Source: an uncultured Oscillospiraceae bacterium
GTDB taxonomy: Bacteria; Bacillota; Clostridia; Oscillospirales; Acutalibacteraceae
Assembly (NCBI GenBank): GCA_900541975.1
Contig: UQLR01000017.1
Coordinates: forward strand, 1 to 48,236
Direction of reading: 5' to 3'
Length of the DNA stretch: 48,236 nucleotides
Under the pieces are notes generated by a model. That model was not told the origin of the DNA. It saw only the letters and a list, made by a program, of their open reading frames with translations, and did not search any database. Each line of letters starts with the position of its first letter. Position 1 is the first letter of the stretch. Below, piece after piece: positions 42,158 to 48,236 of this stretch. The translations under genes were made by a program, and so were the position numbers.

Positions 42158-42310
42158 ATGAAATACAGTAACTTAGGGATAGGATTACTACTCTTTGCAA
42201 TACTATTAGAAATGTGTTCTAGTGGTCTATCGGCATTATCCTTATGCTTAGGAGTAGTGGGTTTGGTCATACTGGTTGTATCGTCACTAAAACCAAAAGA
42301 TAAGTACTAA
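42158..42310 (+). CDS. Small two-helix membrane protein
   Basis: 50 residues from an ATG with GTGGAGG upstream. Two hydrophobic helices (about 6-20 and 24-43) form a hairpin, with a lysine-rich tail (S-L-K-P-K-D-K-Y). Small proteins of this shape often serve as bacteriocin immunity or membrane accessory proteins. It is 16 bases after the secreted protein gene and followed by a terminator, so it is the last gene of that operon. Confidence 0.65.
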   Translation: MKYSNLGIGLLLFAILLEMCSSGLSALSLCLGVVGLVILVVSSLKPKDKY

Positions 42311-42325
42311 TTATTTGTACGATCA

Positions 42326-42360
42326 AAAGGGGTTATCGGCATTCGCTTGATAACCCCTTT
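42326..42360 (+). terminator. Terminator after the secreted-protein operon
   Basis: AAAGGGGTTATC and GATAACCCCTTT (42326-42337 and 42349-42360) form a perfect 12-bp stem. The flanking A and T tracts suggest it works in both directions, since the ImmA-like gene converges on it. Confidence 0.8.
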
Positions 42361-42417
42361 CATTTGCTTTAAGAAACCTTATTTCAATATAGAATACAGC
42401 AAGTTCCAACTCTTTTG

Positions 42418-42972
42418 CTATTCGTATTCAAAATGGTTTGCATCATCATAATCTCCAAGATCATCTTTCAGGAACTTCGTCTTTCGAATGTACATAGGAC
42501 TGACTAGTTCTCCTTTTTCGTGCAGAAGGCTGAATTTATAGTCCAGTAATGCTGCGGGAACATAAAGCTGTTTAGCGGTTTCAAAGAAAGAATATTTGGA
42601 TAAGCATTCCAACACTTCTTTGTCTTCTAAAAGAAGTTCAGCTGCAAAGAAATTTGCTTCATCCTCATCTTGTGAGCGACCATCTAATACTTCCATTTCC
42701 TGAAAGCCTTTCATCATTGCAATTTTTGTATGAAGCACTGCGTGTCCCAATTCGTGAGCAATCAATATACGTTCTAACACGTCATTTACATTACTGTCAA
42801 TGACGATATTTTTTTGTCTGGATTGATAGAAGAAGAACCCTTTCAGCTTTTTCTCCAAATTATAAAAATGAATTTTAATTTCCAGGCATTTACAAAGCTC
42901 ATAGGGATCTCTAGTATCATATTTTTTTACGAGCTTTCCTACGGTTTCGATAATATGTGCTGCCGTTCTCAT
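42418..42972 (-). CDS. ImmA/IrrE-family metalloprotease
   Basis: 184 residues. The zinc-protease motif H-E-L-G-H lies in I-A-H-E-L-G-H-A-V near residue 78-86, and D-E-D-E-A-N-F-F-A-A-E-L-L supplies the third ligand. This is the ImmA/IrrE fold; in ICEBs1 ImmA cuts the ImmR repressor so the element can excise. The adjacent XRE gene is the likely substrate. The start is set at 42972 by GGAGG; the longer frame adds eight residues that contain the ribosome site. Confidence 0.9.
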   Translation of the reverse strand: MRTAAHIIETVGKLVKKYDTRDPYELCKCLEIKIHFYNLEKKLKGFFFYQSRQKNIVIDSNVNDVLERILIAHELGHAVLHTKIAMMKGFQEMEVLDGRSQDEDEANFFAAELLLEDKEVLECLSKYSFFETAKQLYVPAALLDYKFSLLHEKGELVSPMYIRKTKFLKDDLGDYDDANHFEYE

Positions 42973-43019
42973 TTGCTTCACCTCCAAACTGAACACAGAA
43001 AAATACAGATAAGAAATCG

Positions 43020-43481
43020 TCAGATTTCACTTTGCGCAAGCTTCTTATGTTTTCTGTACTTTTTTGGGGTGAACTTTTCTTTGGCATTCTTTTTAGAGTC
43101 CATATAAACTGCCATTAATGCCTGAAAGAATACATCCTTAGCGTCCTCATCTAAATCACCACCAGCAAAGAGCGAACTCACACGTCCCAAAACTTCCTGT
43201 GCTTCTTTTGCACCTTTAGCACCAAACTGCTCTCGTGCTTCAGCCAAAAACATATCTTCATCTATATGACTTTGTGTATTGGTTTCCTGATCGTCTAATA
43301 AATAAGCTACAGAAACATGGAGAGCTTCAGCTAATTTTCTGATATTACCTTTGCGAGGTATGGTTCCCAACTGTTCGTAAGTGTAGAGGGAGCGTTCAGA
43401 GATACCGGTAAGCTGGGCAAGCTCGGTTTGAGATAGGTTCATAGCCAAACGAGCTTCTTTAATTTTTTCTCCAAATGTCAT
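43020..43481 (-). CDS. XRE-family repressor (ImmR-like)
   Basis: 153 residues. N-terminal helix-turn-helix at 1-65: F-G-E-K-I-K-E-A-R, L-S-Q-T-E-L-A-Q-L-T-G-I-S-E-R-S, Y-E-Q-L-G. The C-terminal part is a helical region with Y-M-D-S-K-K. It precedes an ImmA-like protease gene by about 47 bases, the ImmR-ImmA layout of ICEBs1. Its own upstream region contains several copies of the half-site ACTTCCGAT and two overlapping promoters. Likely keeps the excision and transfer genes silent. Confidence 0.88.
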   Translation of the reverse strand: MTFGEKIKEARLAMNLSQTELAQLTGISERSLYTYEQLGTIPRKGNIRKLAEALHVSVAYLLDDQETNTQSHIDEDMFLAEAREQFGAKGAKEAQEVLGRVSSLFAGGDLDEDAKDVFFQALMAVYMDSKKNAKEKFTPKKYRKHKKLAQSEI

Positions 43482-43511
43482 GGTAGTATCCTTCCTTTCA
43501 AAAAATATTTA

Positions 43512-43560
43512 TTCATAACTTCCGATTATTTGTTGACAAACTTCTGAAAAATGCTATAAT
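43512..43560. promoter_or_regulatory. Overlapping divergent promoters of the repressor region
   Basis: Plus strand: TTGACA (43533-43538) and TATAAT (43555-43560), 16 bases apart. Minus strand: TTGTCA and TATGAA, 16 bases apart, spanning 43539-43512. Their -35 boxes overlap, so only one polymerase can bind at a time. Each spacer contains a copy of the operator half-site (ACTTCCGAT at 43518-43526, ACTTCTGA at 43540-43547). Confidence 0.75.
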
Positions 43561-43665
43561 GAGAATCAGAGCAGAAGTTTTAGTTCCACTTAATTATATA
43601 TCGGAACTTTTGCAAAGTCAAGAACTTCCGATTCTCACTTCTGTTTTTAATCATACATCGGAAGT
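43518..43665. promoter_or_regulatory. Array of repressor operator half-sites
   Basis: ACTTCCGAT occurs at 43518-43526 and 43624-43632; its inverse ATCGGAAGT (or ATCGGAACT) occurs at 43657-43665 and 43600-43608. Weaker relatives lie at 43540-43547 and 43573-43579. They span both promoters and the following leader, the pattern expected for cooperative binding by the XRE repressor. Confidence 0.75.
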
Positions 43666-43766
43666 TATAGTCATTCTTGTCCCATGGTATTTGTTTCCCT
43701 TTAGCCAAGTGACAGGAGTTAGAAAGGAATTCTTATTTTATGGATTAGGCTGAAAGGAGATTCTGA

Positions 43767-44330
43767 ATGAGCAGATATAATACACAGGTATTAAGCAGTA
43801 TTCGAATGCTTTGCCGGATGCGGAACATTAACGAGAAGGTTCTGTATGAAAGAGCAAAGCTGATTTTATCCATATATCGAGAGGTGTGCTGGTCTACCAT
43901 TGATCGTGCGAATGATGTATGTGATACCCTTATTTGTACTTACGGTGACAGCTTAGATGGTGCATTGATTTATCTGGAGAACTTTGCTCCGGATGAAGCG
44001 AGAGAACGATTTGAAGAACGCATCCGTAGCTTATTTGAGACAAAGTGGATCATTGAACTGGTAGATATGGCTATGTTGAAAATCAGAGAATATCCAGATA
44101 AAGGCGCTCTGTACTGTGAGATTATCTCAAAGGCATATCTCAACCGCTTCAAGTACAGGGAATCAGAAATGCTGGAGGTTTTGAATATGGAACGCAGCAC
44201 CTACTATGACCGAAAGAAAGAAGCGATACTGTTATTTGGTCTGTCACTTTGGGGAACAGCCATTCCTAAATTGAAAGATTTCCTGGAAAGTGCCAGGGAG
44301 GAAGAAGCCTTGTGTTATTGTGAGTGCTAA
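43767..44330 (+). CDS. ArpU/sigma-like regulatory protein
   Basis: 187 residues, highly charged. The C-terminal part (F-K-Y-R-E-S-E-M-L-E-V-L-N-M-E-R-S-T-Y-Y-D-R-K-K-E-A) reads like a sigma-70 region 4 or phage ArpU-type helix-turn-helix. Transcribed from the repressor-controlled divergent promoter, it is probably the activator made once the repressor is removed. It may act on the repeated AGTCCGACT sites just downstream. A strong GGAGA is upstream of ATG 43767. Confidence 0.75.
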   Translation: MSRYNTQVLSSIRMLCRMRNINEKVLYERAKLILSIYREVCWSTIDRANDVCDTLICTYGDSLDGALIYLENFAPDEARERFEERIRSLFETKWIIELVDMAMLKIREYPDKGALYCEIISKAYLNRFKYRESEMLEVLNMERSTYYDRKKEAILLFGLSLWGTAIPKLKDFLESAREEEALCYCEC

Positions 44331-44341
44331 GACAGGATTTT

Positions 44342-44395
44342 AGTCCGACTAAAATCCGATGAAAATACGACGGTTTCCCTACTGAAAGTCCGACT
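44342..44395 (+). repeat. AGTCCGACT direct repeats
   Basis: AGTCCGACT at 44342-44350 recurs at 44387-44395; looser copies (ATCCGAT, TACGACG) lie between. They sit directly after the stop of the sigma-like regulator gene and before a short transcript ending at 44491, so they may be its target site. Confidence 0.55.
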
Positions 44396-44457
44396 TGTCC
44401 AGTGTTAAAATGGCTATGCTGGGAGATAACGGCATAAAATTGAATAGAGAGAGTTAC

Positions 44458-44491
44458 GCCTCGTGCCTGTAATGGGTACGGGGCTTTTTTT
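44458..44491 (+). terminator. Terminator in the regulator intergenic region
   Basis: GCC-CGT-CC at 44458-44467 pairs with GG-ACG-GGC at 44474-44484, followed by seven T. A matching arrangement lies at 44535-44568. Such repeated terminators suggest controlled readthrough. Confidence 0.75.
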
Positions 44492-44534
44492 ATACCTGCC
44501 TATCTTCCTTCATTTTAACACAAAGGCATGAACG

Positions 44535-44568
44535 AGAGCTTGGAGCAATTTACTCCGGCTCTTTTTTT
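44535..44568 (+). terminator. Second terminator before the XRE gene
   Basis: AGAGC-GGAG at 44535-44545 pairs with CTCC-GCTCT at 44553-44562, followed by a run of T. It is just upstream of the AAGGAGG for the longer start of the XRE gene. Confidence 0.7.
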
Positions 44569-44681
44569 ATGCCTGCAAGGAGGACAGGCAGATGGCAAAG
44601 GGCATTGAGAATCGGGCACGATCTCCTCCTGCTGTTTTTGATTTTGCAACTTCACAAATTCAGAAACACGGAGGAACGAAA

Positions 44682-44897
44682 ATGTATTACGACTTGATCG
44701 AAAGCGGAAAAAGAATTAAAGCTTTGAGAAAGGAACATGGGCTTACACAGGAACAGCTTGCGGAGCAGTTAGGTGTTGCTGCAAACACCATTGCACGAAT
44801 TGAAACTGGAAACAGAGGTATCTCTATTGATTTGGCAATCGAACTGGTTGTGCGCTTTGAGACAACCCTTGATTACATATTTTTAGGTCGTGAATAA
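44682..44897 (+). CDS. Small XRE-family regulator
   Basis: 71 residues, nearly all helix-turn-helix: G-K-R-I-K-A-L-R-K-E-H-G, L-T-Q-E-Q-L-A-E-Q-L-G-V, I-A-R-I-E-T-G-N-R-G, ending D-Y-I-F-L-G-R-E. ATG 44682 has CGGAGG seven bases upstream. The frame is open back to ATG 44592, which has its own AAGGAGG, adding 30 residues with no recognisable domain. Two strong starts in one frame may mean two protein forms. A switch regulator of the integration module is likely. Confidence 0.8.
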   Translation: MYYDLIESGKRIKALRKEHGLTQEQLAEQLGVAANTIARIETGNRGISIDLAIELVVRFETTLDYIFLGRE

Positions 44898-45411
44898 CCT
44901 CAAAACTATACCTACGAGGCAATAAAAACTTGCATGAGGAACAGGTACAATTTAGATACAGCCAAAGAAAATCGGCTGCTTGATCCTTGAAAACTGAATA
45001 CACAGTCATCGAATACGTTCCTGTTGCCGGTGCGAGAGCATCAGCCACATCAGCGGTACGCCGAGACGTATCGGACAGAGAAGCAGAACGACTTTCTTCT
45101 ATAAATTAAGTGCTTGTCTCTCTCCCGATGCCAGCGATCAATACTGGCTTGTAAATATTGGGTTGCTCCCAATACGGCCATGAAAGCAACAGGATTAAAG
45201 ATACTTCTCTACGGAGCTGGCGGAGAACCCGGCAGAGGTTAGATTCCTATGGAACTGATTCGCAATCAGTCGTTCGGTGATTCCCTGAGGGCGTAAGCCC
45301 TCTTTCCCAGGGGTGCGTGGCAAATATGGGACACATAGACTTTTGGACTGACTGCCTGATTCCTTTCGGGCAGTCAGTTATTACATACCCAACGAAAGGA
45401 GGTCATGGCAC
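44898..45411 (+). other. Structured non-coding region before pemK
   Basis: No gene is visible in these about 510 bases, but hairpins are frequent. TATTGGG/CCCAATA at 45156-45174, ACTGATT/AATCAGT at 45254-45270, and a nested CCCTG-GAGGGC/GCCCTC-CAGGG at 45283-45312. A final ACTGACTGCC hairpin at 45347-45378 lies before the pemK ribosome site. The density of perfect stems suggests a structured RNA, an origin of transfer, or a regulatory leader. I cannot assign it to a known RNA family. Confidence 0.45.
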
Positions 45412-45819
45412 ATGATGAAAGAAAATTGGGTATATTGCCGTGGTGATATTTATTGCGCCAATCTGGACCCGGTAGTTGGGTCGGAACAAGGCGGCATCCG
45501 TCCGGTTATCGTCATTCAGAACGATACCGGTAATAAACACGCTCCCACATTGATTGTGGCAACGGTCACCACCAGAATCCATAAGAAAGCGAATATGCCG
45601 ACGCACTTTGTTATTTACGACAATCCTGCATTCAAAGAAGCGTCCGTTGTTCAGCTGGAACAGATTCGTACCATTGATAAAAGCAGGATTGATAATTACT
45701 TAGGTAAGGTAACGCCCCGTGAAATGGTAGCGATTGAGAAAGCCTTATCCGTCAGCCTGGCAATGGAACAGCTGAAAAAGCGTCCCACAAAACATAAAGC
45801 AAAGAGAACGAAGGAGTGA
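45412..45819 (+). CDS. PemK/MazF-family toxin
   Basis: 135 residues. The PemK/MazF fold is clear: G-D-I-Y-C-A-N-L-D-P-V-V-G-S-E-Q-G-G-I-R-P-V-I-V-I-Q near the start, later P-T-L-I-V-A-T-V-T-T-R and E-Q-I-R-T-I-D-K-S-R. These are sequence-specific mRNA nucleases. A basic tail ends the protein. No MazE-type antitoxin lies on either side. GGAGG and ATG 45412 fit; ATG 45415 is possible. Confidence 0.85.
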   Translation: MMKENWVYCRGDIYCANLDPVVGSEQGGIRPVIVIQNDTGNKHAPTLIVATVTTRIHKKANMPTHFVIYDNPAFKEASVVQLEQIRTIDKSRIDNYLGKVTPREMVAIEKALSVSLAMEQLKKRPTKHKAKRTKE

Positions 45820-45825
45820 ACATAA

Positions 45826-46062
45826 ATGTTTGAAGAAAGAATCGCTGCCATGAATCAGCGCACCGAAGAAGCGATGGCTGCTAACGCAGTTCAGTTTGAT
45901 AAGAGAACCTATACGGTTGATGAGATTCAGGATATTCTGGGCATCAGCAGAACCAGTGCATACAACCTTGTGAAAAAGAAAGTTTTTCACAGTGTCCGCA
46001 TTGGCGGCAGCATCAGAATCTCCAAAAAGAGTTTTGATGAGTGGTTGGATCATCAAATGTAA
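45826..46062 (+). CDS. xis: Excisionase-type helix-turn-helix protein
   Basis: 78 residues. After a short helix, residues 25-75 form a MerR-like/HTH_17 excisionase domain: Y-T-V-D-E-I-Q-D-I-L-G-I-S-R-T-S-A-Y-N-L, then V-R-I-G-G-S-I-R-I-S-K-K-S-F-D-E-W-L. This is typical of recombination directionality factors beside tyrosine integrases. Six bases after pemK, so co-transcribed with it; an antitoxin role cannot be excluded. Confidence 0.8.
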   Translation: MFEERIAAMNQRTEEAMAANAVQFDKRTYTVDEIQDILGISRTSAYNLVKKKVFHSVRIGGSIRISKKSFDEWLDHQM

Positions 46063-46123
46063 GATTTGTCAAGGGTGTCGTACAACCCGGCGACAAACTT
46101 CAAAACATATTGAAAGTTCGATA

Positions 46124-46162
46124 AAATGTAGCCATGACAAGAAACACATGGCTACATTTTTT
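46124..46162 (+). terminator. Terminator after xis
   Basis: AAATGTAGCCATG and CATGGCTACATTT (46124-46136 and 46147-46159) form a perfect 13-bp stem followed by T. It separates the pemK-xis pair from the triple-HTH/integrase pair. Confidence 0.85.
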
Positions 46163-46179
46163 ACATAGGAGGTTGTACG

Positions 46180-46803
46180 ATGGCGGAAATGAGAAAACGC
46201 ACGAGTATGTCTGTTCCGGAAATGGGCAGGATGCTCGGTCTTGGTAAAACGGAGTCATACTGGCTCATTAAGAAGAATTACTTCAAAACCATTCTTGTCG
46301 GCAACACCATGAGGGTGATGATCGACAGCTTTGAAGAATGGTATGCCAATCAGTTCAAATATCAGAAGGTCGATGGAACCCCTCCCGGAGAGGAACTGAA
46401 GAAAACTACATATTCAATGGAGGAGCTTGGACAGCGCCTTGGGCTGAAAGAAGCGACTGCTTACGAGCTGGTTGCCAAAGGGCATTTTGATGTGGTTGAT
46501 GTCCTGGGCAAGCGCAGAGTGACCAAGGAGAGCTTTGAAAGATGGTATGCTTCTCAAACCGATTACCGCACGGTAGAGGATCAGGAACTGGATGCAGATA
46601 TTATGGCATCCACCTACGGTCTGCCGGAAATGGCAAGAATGCTTGGGGTACATCGTCAGACCATTTACTATATCGTTGCCAATGAAGATTTTGAGCTTAT
46701 CAAGGTTGGCAGATATAAGCGAGCTACCAAAGAGAGCTTTGAAAAATGGTATCAGAATCAGACCCGCTACCAGTTAGCGGAAGATAGACAGGAAAGGAGC
46801 TGA
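46180..46803 (+). CDS. Protein of three tandem excisionase-like domains
   Basis: 207 residues made of three similar units at about 8-58, 72-126 and 141-197. Each has a MerR-like start (S-V-P-E-M-G-R-M-L-G-L, S-M-E-E-L-G-Q-R-L-G-L, G-L-P-E-M-A-R-M-L-G-V), a recognition helix and an ending of S-F-E-x-W-Y-x-x-Q-x-x-Y. They resemble the excisionase just upstream. A single protein with three DNA-binding units could contact several arm sites at once during integration or excision. It precedes the integrase by only four bases. Confidence 0.8.
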   Translation: MAEMRKRTSMSVPEMGRMLGLGKTESYWLIKKNYFKTILVGNTMRVMIDSFEEWYANQFKYQKVDGTPPGEELKKTTYSMEELGQRLGLKEATAYELVAKGHFDVVDVLGKRRVTKESFERWYASQTDYRTVEDQELDADIMASTYGLPEMARMLGVHRQTIYYIVANEDFELIKVGRYKRATKESFEKWYQNQTRYQLAEDRQERS

Positions 46804-46807
46804 TTAC

Positions 46808-48181
46808 ATGGCATCTATCGTTAAGAGAAAAAAGAAGTATTCTGTGGTTTATACATACACCGATGAGAACGGCAACAAGCGTCAGAAGTGGGAAACCTTT
46901 GAAACGAATTCCGAAGCAAAGAAAAGGAAGTTGCAGGTTGAATATGAGCAGGAGTCCGGAACCTTTATTCCCCCTTCTGCTAAAACCGTCAACGATCTTT
47001 TGGATGAGTATATGTCAATCTATGGTGTGAACACATGGGCGATGTCTACCTATGAAAGCAGAAAGAGCCTGATTGCAAACTATATTCGTCCCCTCATCGG
47101 TGATATGAAGCTGGAGGATGTCACACCGAGAATCATGGACAAGTATTACCGAGATTTGCTTTCTGTCAAAGCGGTTTCTTCTAAGTATGTAAAAGCCCGT
47201 ACAGAATATCTGACTCCGCATACTGTCCGAGAGGTTCACAAGACATTGCGAAATGCTTTCAATCAGGCGGTCAAGTGGGAATTGATGACCAGAAACCCTG
47301 TGGAGCACGCTACGCTGCCGAAAGAAGAACACAAGACCAGGGACATCTGGACAGCAGAAGTGCTCCAGAAGGCTCTGGAAGCCTGTGACGATGATATTCT
47401 TCGCCTGGCTATTAACCTTGCCTTCTCCTGTTCCCTGCGAATGGGCGAGCTTCTGGGGCTTACCTGGGACTGTATTGACATTTCCCCTACCAGTATTGAA
47501 CTTGGTCAGGCAAGCATCTTCGTTGAAAAGGAGTTGCAGAGAGTAAATCGTGAAGCGATGGCAGATCTGGACGGTAAGGACATCATGTTCAAGTTCCCAC
47601 CGACCTTCGCCAGTACGCATACCGCATTGGTTCTCAAAACTCCTAAGACCAAAACAAGTGTCCGCAAGGTGTTCTTACCGAAAACCGTAGCGGAAATGTT
47701 GGTACAGCGAAAGGCTGACATCGAAGAACTGAAAGACCTTTTCGGTGACGAGTTCGTAGACTTCAATCTGGTTTTCTGTTCTTCCAATGGCAAGCCGATT
47801 GAGGGGCAGGTTATCAACCGTGCTTTCAATAAGCTGATTGAGGAGAAGGGACTGCCGAAAGTGGTTTTCCATAGTCTCCGACATTCCAGTATCACTTACA
47901 AGCTGAAGCTGAACGGCGGCGATATGAAATCCGTTCAAGGCGATTCCGGTCATGCACAGGTCAAGATGGTAGCGGATGTTTACTCCCATATCATCGACGA
48001 TGACCGCAGACTGAACGCTGAAAGAATGGAAGCTGCGTTCTATTCAGGCAGACAGGCAACGCCTGAGCCGGTTCAACCAGCCGCAACGGAAAGCTCCGCT
48101 GATGATAAAGAACTTCTTCTGAAGCTTCTGCAAAATCCGGAAATGGCAGCACTCCTGAAGTCGCTGGCAAAAACATTATAG
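46808..48181 (+). CDS. int: Tyrosine recombinase integrase
   Basis: 457 residues. An arm-binding N-terminus, a SAM-like core-binding domain (about 57-160), then the catalytic domain with Arg in C-S-L-R-M-G-E-L-L-G-L (near 212), H-S-L-R-H-S (near 354-359), G-H-A-Q and Tyr in V-Y-S-H-I near 391. A 50-residue tail after the catalytic part is helical. It should catalyse insertion and excision of the whole element, probably at the tRNA-Arg end on the left. Longer than the Tn1549 integrase, so the integration module may have been exchanged. Confidence 0.92.
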   Translation: MASIVKRKKKYSVVYTYTDENGNKRQKWETFETNSEAKKRKLQVEYEQESGTFIPPSAKTVNDLLDEYMSIYGVNTWAMSTYESRKSLIANYIRPLIGDMKLEDVTPRIMDKYYRDLLSVKAVSSKYVKARTEYLTPHTVREVHKTLRNAFNQAVKWELMTRNPVEHATLPKEEHKTRDIWTAEVLQKALEACDDDILRLAINLAFSCSLRMGELLGLTWDCIDISPTSIELGQASIFVEKELQRVNREAMADLDGKDIMFKFPPTFASTHTALVLKTPKTKTSVRKVFLPKTVAEMLVQRKADIEELKDLFGDEFVDFNLVFCSSNGKPIEGQVINRAFNKLIEEKGLPKVVFHSLRHSSITYKLKLNGGDMKSVQGDSGHAQVKMVADVYSHIIDDDRRLNAERMEAAFYSGRQATPEPVQPAATESSADDKELLLKLLQNPEMAALLKSLAKTL

Positions 48182-48191
48182 TAACTGCAAG

Positions 48192-48236
48192 GGCAGATCC
48201 TTTTACATAGCTACAATAGCTGTAAAAGGGTCTGCC
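48192..48236 (+). terminator. Terminator after the integrase
   Basis: GGCAGATCCTTTTACA (48192-48207) pairs with TGTAAAAGGGTCTGCC (48221-48236) with one mismatch. The window ends exactly at the stem, so the following bases, including any T-run and the right attachment site, are not visible. Confidence 0.65.

Noticed and set aside
30846..42400. vanB or other antibiotic-resistance cargo
   Set aside because: The cargo slot holds radical SAM, protease and ABC genes; no ligase, dehydrogenase, ribosomal-protection or aminoglycoside genes are present.
43559..43753. 64-codon plus-strand frame between the repressor and sigma-like genes
   Set aside because: It begins inside the -10 box of the promoter, has no ribosome site, and overlaps the operator array.
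1..48236. CRISPR array or insertion sequence
   Set aside because: I saw no regularly spaced repeats with unique spacers, and no DDE transposase or serine resolvase with terminal inverted repeats.

Overview
The window looks like a nearly complete integrative and conjugative element (ICE) in a gut-type Clostridia chromosome (Lachnospirales/Oscillospirales-like). The host call is an inference from the gene set, the TTG/GTG starts with strong Shine-Dalgarno sites, and the host flank; I cannot name a species. The gene order matches the Tn1549/CTn-like family: RepA_N, ParA, ParB, PcfB, VirD4, Maff2, TrbL/VirB6, PrgI, VirB4, NlpC/P60, DUF4315, DUF4366, TopB, YodL, TTRAP, giant methylase/helicase, MobC, MobP relaxase, then a regulatory module and Xis/Int.

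Layout. 1-605 is host flank: a decayed flavodoxin remnant, a terminator, a 40-nt copy of the 5' half of a tRNA-Arg, and an intact tRNA-Arg(CCT). 606-1017 is the left end of the element, with short repeats and a terminator-like leader. 1018-8574 holds replication/partition genes, small ICE proteins, the coupling protein and an XRE regulator. 8658-15214 encodes the conjugation channel and cell-wall hydrolase. 15401-16597 is an independently promoted AAA/DUF4143 ATPase. 16737-30845 holds topoisomerase III, accessory large proteins, a 2719-residue methylase-helicase with TnpV encoded inside it in another frame, MobC and the relaxase.

30933-39180, on the minus strand and clearly more AT-rich, is a RiPP (ribosomally made, modified peptide) cluster. 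It has two radical SAM/SPASM enzymes, two short Cys/Trp-containing precursor peptides, a cytoplasmic S8 protease fused to an acyl-carrier-like domain without the carrier serine, an ABC exporter, and a separate three-gene ABC-2 transporter that could give self-immunity. Transcribed divergently at 39644-42310 are a lipoprotein, a secreted protein and a 50-residue membrane protein. This cargo lies between the relaxase and the integration module, where Tn1549 carries vanB.

42418-48181 is the control and integration module: an ImmA-like protease and XRE repressor (ICEBs1-type logic) with an operator array, a sigma-like regulator, a second XRE protein, a structured non-coding stretch, a PemK/MazF toxin, an excisionase, a protein made of three excisionase-like domains, and a tyrosine integrase. 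The right attachment site is not visible.

The best candidates for something new are the RiPP cluster with its two precursors and protease/pseudo-carrier fusion, a short motif (S-V-L/I-A/D-x-L-K) found 26-29 residues from the C-terminus of four otherwise unrelated ICE proteins, and the overprinted tnpV.
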